This document shows, piece after piece, positions 1 to 5,268 of a DNA stretch of 8,306 nucleotides. A program made the position numbers and the translations under genes. The notes below the pieces were generated by a model. The model searched no databases. It was given only the letters and a program-made list of their open reading frames with translations, and was not told the origin of the DNA. The stretch is from Methylibium sp031393925. Lineage in GTDB: Bacteria; Pseudomonadota; Gammaproteobacteria; Burkholderiales; Burkholderiaceae_C. The stretch covers positions 1 through 8,306 of the forward strand of contig NZ_JANMWL010000132.1 of the NCBI RefSeq assembly GCF_031393925.1, read 5' to 3'. The first letter of the stretch is position 1, and the number at the start of each line of letters is the position of its first letter.

Positions 1-547
1 CGGCCATGGGCGCAGCCAACGGCATTGCGCCGGCATGCCCTGGGCTCTGCGCGTCTTTAGCGCCAGCAACTTTGCTCACCCGCACCGCGCCCTTCATGCC
101 GGCGTCGTAATGGCCCGGCTGCAGGCAGGCGAAGGACACGTTGCCCGCCTTGGTGAACTGCCACACGACTTCACCGGTCTTGCCCGGCGCAACGGTCACC
201 ATGTTCTCGTCGGCGTGCTCCATCTCCGGGTTTTTCTTCATCACTTCGTAGTGCTCCGCGAGATCCTTGTCCGTGCCGAGCACCATCTCGTGCTTGATCT
301 GGCCGGAGTTCCTGACGACGAAGCGCACGGTCTCGCCTTGCTTGACCTTCAGCTTGGACGGCGTGAAGCGCATCGCGTCGCTCATGTCGATCTGCACGGT
401 GCGGGTGGCGTTTGCGGCGACGCCGGGTTTGCCGATGACCGCTTCGTCGGGGCCATGCCCACCGGCATGCGTGCCAGCGGCCCATGCGGTGCCGCTGGCA
501 ACGACCCAGCCTGCAATCGCTGCGTGAGATATCAATTTCAGTTTCAT
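1..547 (-). CDS. Periplasmic type 1 copper cupredoxin (CopI-like), 3' end cut by window edge
   Basis: The frame is open from ATG at 545-547 to the left edge, giving 182 codons and no stop, so the C-terminus is missing. Residues 1-23 form a Sec signal peptide ending AWA. The mature start is His/Gly-rich (HAGGHG). One cupredoxin domain follows (about residues 48-158). The four expected type 1 copper ligands are visible: H86 (IKHEM), C141 (FACLQPGH), H146 and M151. An AAGGAG ribosome-binding site at 556-561 supports the start. It is the last visible gene of the minus-strand copper operon, 40 nt after the multicopper oxidase. Such cupredoxins in Burkholderiales copper clusters (for example CopI of Rubrivivax) bind copper in the periplasm and add to tolerance. 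An electron-carrier role for the oxidase is possible but unproven. The domain call is firm; the CopI-like label is by analogy. Confidence 0.9.
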   Translation of the reverse strand, partial: MKLKLISHAAIAGWVVASGTAWAAGTHAGGHGPDEAVIGKPGVAANATRTVQIDMSDAMRFTPSKLKVKQGETVRFVVRNSGQIKHEMVLGTDKDLAEHYEVMKKNPEMEHADENMVTVAPGKTGEVVWQFTKAGNVSFACLQPGHYDAGMKGAVRVSKVAGAKDAQSPGHAGAMPLAAPMA

Positions 548-587
548 GGAAACGGCTCCTTGGGATGGGATAGTGAACGGCGGGTCA

Positions 588-2021
588 TCAATGGCCCGAG
601 TGGCCACCTTTGCCGGTCGGCTTGCGGACCTGGACTTCGACTTCCTTGGCGGGCATGTTGTTGGCCGGCATGGCCGCGCCGCCCTGCGCCCGCTCTTTGG
701 ATGCAGGGCGCGCCGGCTCGGCCATCGCGCCGGTCCACTCAAAGGCGACCTCACCGACCGGGTGCTGGTACCAACCGGGGTTCTTGTAATCGCCGGGCTT
801 CTGGTGGCGCCGCACCTTCACGACGCTGAACATGCCGCCCATCTCGACCGAACCGAAGGGCCCGTCGCCGCTCATCATGCGGGCGGTGTTGTCGGGCAGC
901 GGCATCTCCATCTCGGCCATGTCGGCCATGCCGCGCTCGGCCATCACCATGTAGTCCGGGATCAGCTTGGTGATCTGGCGCGCCACGCCGCGATGCTCCA
1001 CGCCGATCATGGTGGGCACGCTGTGCCCCATCGCGTTCATCGTGTGGTGGCTCTTGTGGCAGTGGAACGCCCAGTCGCCTTCCTCGTCCGCGAGGAACTC
1101 GATCTGGCGCATCTGGCCGACCGCCACATCGGTCGTCACTTCCGGCCAGCGCGAACTCTTCGGGGTCGGCCCGCCATCGGTGCCGGACACCACGAACTCG
1201 TGGCCGTGCAGATGAATCGGGTGGTTGGTCATCGTCAGGTTGCCCATGCGGATTCGCACCTTGTCGCCCTTGCGCACATTGAGCGAGTCGATGCCCGGAA
1301 AGACGCGGCTGTTCCACGACCACAGGTTGAAGTCCAGCATCGTCATGATCTTGGGCGTGTAGGCGCCCGGGTCGATGTCGTAGGCGTTGAGCAGGAAGAC
1401 GAAGTCGCGGTCGACCTCGTCGATCAGTGGGTGCCTCGACTTGGGGTGCGTGATCCAGCAACCCATCATCCCCATCGCCATCTGCACCATCTCGTCGGCA
1501 TGCGGGTGGTACATGAAGGTGCCGGGCCGCCGGGCGACGAACTCGTAGACGAAGGTCTTGCCGGGTTGGATGGCCGGCTGGTTGAGGCCGGCGACGCCGT
1601 CCATCCCGTTGGGCAGCCGCTGGCCATGCCAGTGGATGCTGGTGTGCTCGGGCAGCTTGTTGGTGACGAAGATGCGCACCCGGTCGCCCTCGACCACTTC
1701 AATCGTCGGGCCGGGCGATTGGCCGTTGTAGCCCCAGAGGTGGGCCTTGAAGCCGGGCGCCATCTCGCGCACCACCGGCTCGGCGACCAGGTGGAACTCC
1801 TTGATGCCGTTGTTCATGCGCCAGGGGCAGGTCCAGCCATTGAGCGTGACGACGGGGTTGTACGGGCGGCCCGTGTTGGGCACCAGCGGCGGCATCGTGT
1901 CGGGTTTGGTTTGGATGACCGGCTCGGGCAGCGCGGCCATCGCCACCTTGCCGACCGCAGCGGCGCTGACGGCCGCCGTGACGGCGCCGGCCCTGCCGAG
2001 AAAATTGCGTCGGGAAACCAT
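588..2021 (-). CDS. Tat-exported two-domain multicopper oxidase (copper oxidase) with Met-rich C-terminal extension
   Basis: 477 residues. The N-terminus has a twin-arginine signal (SRRNFLG, residues 3-9; likely cleavage after AMA at 29), so the enzyme is probably folded with copper before export to the periplasm. All copper motifs are present: HWHG at 130-133, HPH at 172-174, HPIHLHG at 267-273, and HCH at 320-322 followed by H326 and M331. Predicted type 1 ligands are H267, C321, H326 and M331; the others form the type 2/3 centre. Only about 95 residues separate HPH from HPIHLHG, too few for the middle domain of CueO or CopA. The layout is that of a two-domain oxidase with its type 1 site in domain 2, a class that works as trimers. 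About 145 residues follow the last ligand, including ten Met between 358 and 397 and a GHSGH end. Likely role: oxidation of periplasmic Cu(I). Stop-to-start spacing from the TolC gene is 17 nt, with AGGAG upstream of ATG. Confidence 0.92.
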   Translation of the reverse strand: MVSRRNFLGRAGAVTAAVSAAAVGKVAMAALPEPVIQTKPDTMPPLVPNTGRPYNPVVTLNGWTCPWRMNNGIKEFHLVAEPVVREMAPGFKAHLWGYNGQSPGPTIEVVEGDRVRIFVTNKLPEHTSIHWHGQRLPNGMDGVAGLNQPAIQPGKTFVYEFVARRPGTFMYHPHADEMVQMAMGMMGCWITHPKSRHPLIDEVDRDFVFLLNAYDIDPGAYTPKIMTMLDFNLWSWNSRVFPGIDSLNVRKGDKVRIRMGNLTMTNHPIHLHGHEFVVSGTDGGPTPKSSRWPEVTTDVAVGQMRQIEFLADEEGDWAFHCHKSHHTMNAMGHSVPTMIGVEHRGVARQITKLIPDYMVMAERGMADMAEMEMPLPDNTARMMSGDGPFGSVEMGGMFSVVKVRRHQKPGDYKNPGWYQHPVGEVAFEWTGAMAEPARPASKERAQGGAAMPANNMPAKEVEVQVRKPTGKGGHSGH

Positions 2022-2038
2022 CGTGGATGCTCCTGTGT

Positions 2039-3487
2039 TCAGTGGGCCGGGCCGGCTGCCGCGGCGCGGGTCGCCGCCGGGGCCGAAGCCATCGGATCGG
2101 GCTTGCCGATCAGGGCCATGTCGAGGTCGGCCTGGGCGATCCAGTAATCGCGCAGCGCCTCGATGGATGCGTTGACGCTCGCGATCTGCGAGCGCGTGTC
2201 GGCCAGCAGCTCGAACACGCCGATCAACATGCCGTTGTAGCGAAGCACGTTCTCGTCCGAGATGCGCTTGGCCGACGGCACGATGTCGTCGCGGTAGTGG
2301 CGAGCGATGTCGTAGGCCGAGCGGTAGAGCGCATAGGCCTCGCGCACTTCCGAGCGGGCCTCGACGGCGACCTGGGCCGCGCGCTGCGCGCTCTGCATGT
2401 AGATCGCCTCGGCCTTGGCCACGCGTGCGCCGCTCCAGTCGAACAGCGGTATCTCGAACGCGATCTCGTAGCCGCGCTCCGTCGAACCATCGTTGAAGGT
2501 GTTGCGCGTGTAGCCCAGGTCGAGCACGCTGACGAAGCGCGTCACCTTGGTCAGGCCGAGCATCTTGGCCGTGGCCTCGACCATCAACCTGGCAGCCTGC
2601 ACGTCGATGCGCTGCGCCATCGCCATCTGCTCGATGTCAGGCTGGTCGCCGGGTGCCTTGGGCAGGTCGGGCAGCCGCTCCGGCAGGGTGAACGTGGTCT
2701 GCTGGCCCCACAAGCCGAGCAGACGGGTCAGCCGCTCGCGGGCGCTGGTCTGCGCCTGCTGCGCGCGCGCCAGGTTCAGCGTCGCCTCCGCATAGAAGCC
2801 GTGTTCGCGGGCCTGCTCGAGTTTCGTGAAGTTGCCGACCTGCGCCATGCGCCGTGCCAGCTCGGCGCCGGCGTCGGCCGTCTGCTTGACCTGCTGCATG
2901 TAGCGCTCGGTCTGCCCGGTCGCAAGCGCGGTGTAGTAAGCCCTGCGCGTGCGCGCCGCCAGCGCGAGCACCTCCAGCGTCACGCCGCCCTGGGCGGTCG
3001 CGAACCGCCGGGCTTCGATCTGGCGTGCCAGCGGCAGCGCGATCAGGTGCGCGAGGCTGAAGCTGAACAGGCGGTCGATCTCTCGCTTATCGCCGCGCTT
3101 CAGGCGGCCGTAGACGAAGCCCGGGTTCGGCAGCCGGCTCGCTTGCACCAGGTCGGCCTCGGCAATGCCGAGTTCCTGGAAGCTGGCTTGCAGCCCGCGG
3201 TTGTTCAGGAGCGCGAGCTGCACCGCGTTGTCGGCGCTCAGCGGCTGCTTCAGCAGTTCGTCGACGCGTTGCTCGATGCCGTCGACGTCGGCGGCGGAGC
3301 GAGCCCACAGCAGGTCTTTGCCGAGTCGCTGCTTGGCGGTCTGTTCCACCGGACCGAAGCCACCATCGGCGCTGAAGGTCGCACAGCCGCTCAGCACGCT
3401 CACTGCCGCGGCGCTCGCGATCAGACGCAGACGCAGGCGCAGGCGCCGCCGGGGCGGCGTAGCCACCGAGAAAGTTTGGAAGCTCAC
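2039..3487 (-). CDS. TolC/CusC-family outer-membrane efflux lipoprotein
   Basis: 482 residues, normal length for the outer-membrane efflux protein (OEP) family. The N-terminus is Arg-rich (PPRRRLRLRLRLI), then a hydrophobic stretch and a lipobox LSGC with the acylated cysteine at C35, as in CusC/NodT-type channels. The body shows the two long OEP repeats, rich in Ala, Arg and Glu heptads (coiled-coil barrel). The second repeat is clear from YEIAFEIPLFDWSGARVAKA through LLADTRSQIASVNASIEALR. The start is GTG (3485-3487), preceded by GAGGAG 6 nt upstream. It probably forms the outer-membrane duct of a tripartite RND copper exporter, but no RND pump or periplasmic adaptor gene is in the window. 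Its place between a small exported protein and the multicopper oxidase ties it to copper rather than to general drug efflux; that substrate assignment is inferred from context. Confidence 0.92.
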   Translation of the reverse strand: MSFQTFSVATPPRRRLRLRLRLIASAAAVSVLSGCATFSADGGFGPVEQTAKQRLGKDLLWARSAADVDGIEQRVDELLKQPLSADNAVQLALLNNRGLQASFQELGIAEADLVQASRLPNPGFVYGRLKRGDKREIDRLFSFSLAHLIALPLARQIEARRFATAQGGVTLEVLALAARTRRAYYTALATGQTERYMQQVKQTADAGAELARRMAQVGNFTKLEQAREHGFYAEATLNLARAQQAQTSARERLTRLLGLWGQQTTFTLPERLPDLPKAPGDQPDIEQMAMAQRIDVQAARLMVEATAKMLGLTKVTRFVSVLDLGYTRNTFNDGSTERGYEIAFEIPLFDWSGARVAKAEAIYMQSAQRAAQVAVEARSEVREAYALYRSAYDIARHYRDDIVPSAKRISDENVLRYNGMLIGVFELLADTRSQIASVNASIEALRDYWIAQADLDMALIGKPDPMASAPAATRAAAAGPAH

Positions 3488-3493
3488 GTCCTG

Positions 3494-3500
3494 CTCCTCA
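3494..3500 (-). promoter_or_regulatory. Ribosome-binding site overlapping the upstream stop codon (TGAGGAG)
   Basis: On the minus strand the stop TGA of the small exported protein gene (3498-3500) shares bases with the GAGGAG site (3494-3499) that serves the GTG start of the efflux gene, with a 6-nt spacer. This decides the GTG start and suggests translational coupling of the two genes. Confidence 0.7.
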
Positions 3501-3875
3501 GTTCATCGGGTGGCCACCATGCCCGGCCGGCATCGGCTTGGACATGGGCTCGGCAGAGGCGGGCGCCGATGCCTTGTCGGTCGGGGCCTTGGCAGCCGAC
3601 GCGGGCTCGGGCGACTGCGCCTCCTTGGCATAGTTGCGCCACCCGCCGATGCGCCCGACGGTGTCGTTCGCCTGCTTCCAGTCGAGCTTGTCGTCGCTCA
3701 GCGGCCGGTAGTCTGAAAAGGCCGAGCGATAGGTCGCGGGCGCAACCTTGGCCGTGGCGTCGAGCGGGTCGCGTCGGGCCGTGCCGGCCTCATGCCCGGC
3801 AAGGGCGGGTGCCGAGAACGTCAGCACGCAGGCGGTCGCTGCGGCAAGCGCAGCAGCGCTGTGGATTGATCTCAT
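3498..3875 (-). CDS. Small exported protein of unknown function, copper-operon associated, Gly-His/Met tail
   Basis: 125 residues. Residues 1-26 are a Sec signal peptide (cleavage ALA|GH). A central block (about 49-86) runs YRSAFSDYRPLSDDKLDW, then a GRIGGWRNYAKEA segment; it is aromatic, charged and lacks cysteine. The C-terminal third is a low-complexity Ala/Pro/Lys linker ending in PMSKPMPAGHGGHPMN, a His/Met-rich tail able to bind copper. The block resembles unnamed small proteins I associate with cus/cop-type efflux clusters of Burkholderiales, but I know of no assigned function. ATG at 3873-3875 follows a GAGAGG site. The gene sits 10 nt before the TolC-type gene with probable translational coupling, so its product is probably needed together with the channel: a periplasmic copper chaperone or accessory to the efflux complex (inference). 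Confidence 0.82.
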   Translation of the reverse strand: MRSIHSAAALAAATACVLTFSAPALAGHEAGTARRDPLDATAKVAPATYRSAFSDYRPLSDDKLDWKQANDTVGRIGGWRNYAKEAQSPEPASAAKAPTDKASAPASAEPMSKPMPAGHGGHPMN

Positions 3876-3901
3876 GAAAACCTCTCGGAGGAACGGTGGA
3901 C

Positions 3902-3925
3902 AAACCGCGCGCGACAGCGCGGCTT
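3902..3925 (-). terminator. GC-rich hairpin with short U run between two operon genes (possible attenuator)
   Basis: On the minus strand AAGCCGCGC and GCGCGGTTT flank a TGTCGC loop. The result is a 9-bp stem with one G.U pair, whose descending arm ends in TTT. The wobble pair forms only in RNA from the minus strand. It lies 62 nt after the CopL/DUF2946-like gene and 27 nt before the next start. The U run is too short for a strong intrinsic terminator, so partial termination or an RNA-processing/stability role is as likely. Confidence 0.35.
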
Positions 3926-3986
3926 ACGGTTCAACGCGATGGCCGGTGGCGCGCCCGTCAGCCGGGAAGCACGCGACGCGGCTCGC

Positions 3987-4430
3987 TCAGCCGAGAGTGA
4001 TTCGAGGAGGGCGCTCTGGCCCGTCGGTGAAGAAGCCCGGGCGACCGATCAGCGGCGAAGGGGCACCTTCAAAGACGCAATCAATGACGGGCAGCGGCGA
4101 CACCACGTGCAGGATGGCCACCGCGGAGCAGCAGGAAGCACAGGCGCTGCACTTGAACTTGGCGAGCTTGGCGGCAGCGTCTGCATGCCCACCTTGATCA
4201 GGCCCTGCGTCGGTCGTCACACCGGGCGCGGCAGCAATACCGTCTGCCGGGTCGTGATGCGCGTCGCCTTGATGCGCATGACCGTGCCGGGCATCGTCAA
4301 GCTCGGTAGCCGCGCGTGACTGCTGCATGTGGTTGGGCCCGCAGTGCAGCATGGTCGATGCGGCGATCCCCTGGGTCGGGATCGCCAGCACCACCAACCA
4401 CACCAGCACGGCCTTGAAGACTTGCCACAT
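3987..4430 (-). CDS. Exported His/Cys-rich metal-binding protein, CopL/DUF2946-like
   Basis: 147 residues. Residues 1-24 form a signal peptide (hydrophobic VLVWLVVLAIP, then TQGIAA). After C30 comes a His-rich stretch (about 49-60, HGHAHQGDAHHD) and a cysteine cluster CSACASCC at 94-101, with another cysteine at 118. The C-terminus holds a GPERPPR motif (137-143), a tail I associate with CopL and DUF2946 proteins of proteobacterial copper clusters. These traits point to periplasmic or membrane-anchored copper binding; CopL is known in Xanthomonas as needed for copper-induced expression of copAB. The family link is by motif only and is moderate. ATG at 4428-4430 is the first in frame after a TAA stop four codons upstream, so the start is well fixed, though its ribosome-binding site is weak. 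It is the promoter-proximal gene of the copper set; 111 nt and a hairpin part it from the next gene. Confidence 0.75.
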   Translation of the reverse strand: MWQVFKAVLVWLVVLAIPTQGIAASTMLHCGPNHMQQSRAATELDDARHGHAHQGDAHHDPADGIAAAPGVTTDAGPDQGGHADAAAKLAKFKCSACASCCSAVAILHVVSPLPVIDCVFEGAPSPLIGRPGFFTDGPERPPRITLG

Positions 4431-4557
4431 GCAAAAAGCTTACACCACGCGTGCGCGCAAATCGCCTTCAAAGGCCTTAGCAGGTCCGGTTGCCTTGCCG
4501 AGGGCCGGATCGCGCGAGTGCTTTGGCGGCCTTCGGTTCAACGCCGCAGGATGGCTC
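4431..4557 (-). promoter_or_regulatory. Upstream region of the minus-strand copper operon (presumed promoter, no clear box)
   Basis: No gene fits here, and the first copper gene starts at 4430, so its promoter should lie in this stretch. I see only a half-site: TTACA at 4440-4444 (TGTAA on the minus strand), 9 nt before the ATG, without a matching second half. No convincing -35/-10 pair or CueR-type dyad is visible. Confidence 0.3.
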
Positions 4558-4589
4558 GCACAGGCGCCCTTTCGGTCAGGACGCCGTGC
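4558..4589 (-). terminator. Stem-loop after the DUF4148-like gene, possible transcript end
   Basis: Plus-strand arms GCAC-a-GGCGCCC (4558-4569) and GGACGCC-GTGC (4579-4589) enclose a 9-nt loop. This gives an 11-bp stem with one bulge. The single imperfect position is a C/A mismatch on the plus strand but a G.U pair in minus-strand RNA, fitting a role on the minus-strand transcript, whose gene stops 15 nt upstream at 4605. No U run follows, so it is not a textbook intrinsic terminator. Confidence 0.4.
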
Positions 4590-4604
4590 CTGCCATCGCG
4601 TCGT

Positions 4605-5105
4605 CTAACGAGGTGCCGCGGCCGAGCGTGAAGCCGCGGCCGTGGGCACCATGCGGTCGGCGGGCGCGGGTTGGCCAGCGTAGACCGAATAGCCACCACC
4701 AAAGTCGCGCCAGCCGTCGTAGCCCACCGGGTTGTCGCGCGCGGCTTCGAGTTCAGCCCGCACTGCGGCGCGCGTCTTGCCGCCACTCGCGCCTTGCGGC
4801 GGGCCGACGTAGACCGAGTAGTCGCCGCCGAAGTCGCGCCAGCCGTCGTGCGTGACCATGTCCAGGCGCCAGGCTGCAAGCTCGGCGCGCACCTCGGCCC
4901 GGGTCTTGCCGCCGCTGGCGCCTTGGGGCTGGCCGACGAAGGCACCGTAGCCGCCACCGAAGTCGCGCCAGCCGTCGGCCGTGGTGGACGCCGACGGACG
5001 GAACACGTCTTGCGTCGGATCGCCTTGCGCCGACGCGACGAGCGGGGTGAAGCTGGCGGCAGCGATCGCCAAAGTCAGCAGAGTGCGGCGGATGGTCTTG
5101 GTCAT
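4605..5105 (-). CDS. Exported DUF4148-family repeat protein
   Basis: 166 residues. Residues 1-26 are a Sec signal peptide (VASA|QG). The mature protein is built from a 43-residue unit starting DGWRDFGG at residues 44, 87 and 130. The first two units are full and end in GGKTRAEVRAEL-type helices; the third stops after about 17 residues and gives way to an Ala/Ser/Pro tail. The KTRAEVRAEL motif is the hallmark of DUF4148, small exported proteins frequent in Burkholderiales and of unknown function. Each unit opens with a Trp/Tyr/Phe-rich, Gly-rich segment (GGxYxxxVGxPQGASGG). It has no cysteine. ATG at 5103-5105 follows AGGAG with a 6-nt spacer. It is divergent from the response regulator and shares its intergenic region with a likely copper-regulator box, so co-regulation is plausible. 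It is not closely linked to the copper operon (174-nt gap and a hairpin). Confidence 0.85.
   Translation of the reverse strand: MTKTIRRTLLTLAIAAASFTPLVASAQGDPTQDVFRPSASTTADGWRDFGGGYGAFVGQPQGASGGKTRAEVRAELAAWRLDMVTHDGWRDFGGDYSVYVGPPQGASGGKTRAAVRAELEAARDNPVGYDGWRDFGGGYSVYAGQPAPADRMVPTAAASRSAAAPR
4668..4976 (-). repeat. 129-bp tandem repeat inside the DUF4148-like gene (2 full + 1 partial copies)
   Basis: The segment AAGTCGCGCCAGCCGTCG recurs on the plus strand at 4702, 4831 and, with its last bases differing by context, 4960: exact spacing of 129 bp, or 43 codons. Unit 1 is 4848-4976, unit 2 is 4719-4847, and a partial unit runs from 4718 to about 4668. In-frame duplication explains the protein repeats. 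Confidence 0.9.
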
Positions 5106-5138
5106 GATGATCTCCTGGGGTTGGCCTCGTGGGCAAGG

Positions 5139-5155
5139 CGCTGAGGGATTCAGCG
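5139..5155. repeat. Perfect 6-bp inverted repeat upstream of the DUF4148-like gene
   Basis: CGCTGA (5139-5144), GGGAT spacer, TCAGCG (5150-5155). It lies 33 nt upstream of the DUF4148-like ATG, so it would fold in that mRNA leader or act as a DNA dyad. Function unknown. Confidence 0.45.
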
Positions 5156-5186
5156 TGAGGAGAACTTTAGAAACCGAAGCTCGACA

Positions 5187-5202
5187 CGCGCCTCACGGCG
5201 CG
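5187..5202. repeat. Perfect GC inverted repeat next to the regulator box
   Basis: CGCGCC (5187-5192), TCAC spacer, GGCGCG (5197-5202), with one base (A5203) between it and the TTACA box. It could be a second DNA-binding dyad or a short stem-loop; no U run follows on either strand. Confidence 0.45.
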
Positions 5203-5203
5203 A

Positions 5204-5217
5204 TTACAAAACTGCAA
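5204..5217. promoter_or_regulatory. Putative CopR/CusR-type operator in the divergent promoter region
   Basis: TTACA-AAAC-TGCAA matches 9 of 10 fixed positions of the TTACA-N4-TGTAA box described for CopR/CzcR-like heavy-metal response regulators. It lies 51 nt upstream of the response-regulator ATG and about 100 nt upstream of the divergent DUF4148-like gene. This is the expected place for autoregulation and possibly control of both genes. I cannot pick out reliable -35/-10 elements around it. Confidence 0.55.
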
Positions 5218-5268
5218 GGAAAGCATCCCGAGCGCGACTGACCTTCACGCGACAAACGGAGCGAAGCG

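Noticed and set aside
546..3877. Very long plus-strand open frames (546-2147, 533 codons, and 2027-3877, 616 codons) opposite the copper operon
   Set aside because: They are antisense shadows in GC-rich DNA: composition is His/Arg/Gly/Val-heavy and repetitive, no domain or ribosome-binding site is visible, and the minus-strand genes have complete catalytic motifs.
4217..4471. Alternative minus-strand frame (4217-4471) at the start of the copper operon
   Set aside because: Its TTG start and Cys/Trp/Arg-rich product lack any motif, while the overlapping 3987-4430 frame has a signal peptide, a metal-binding cluster and a fixed ATG.
4485..4510. Imperfect dyad around CCTTGCCGAGG as a CueR/MerR-type operator
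   Set aside because: Spacing and sequence do not fit the CueR dyad and no -35/-10 pair with 19-bp spacing surrounds it.
4611..4648. GGTGCC...GGCACC inverted repeat as a terminator
   Set aside because: It lies inside the coding end of the DUF4148-like gene, has a large asymmetric internal loop and no U run; it follows from the GC-rich Ala/Arg codons.
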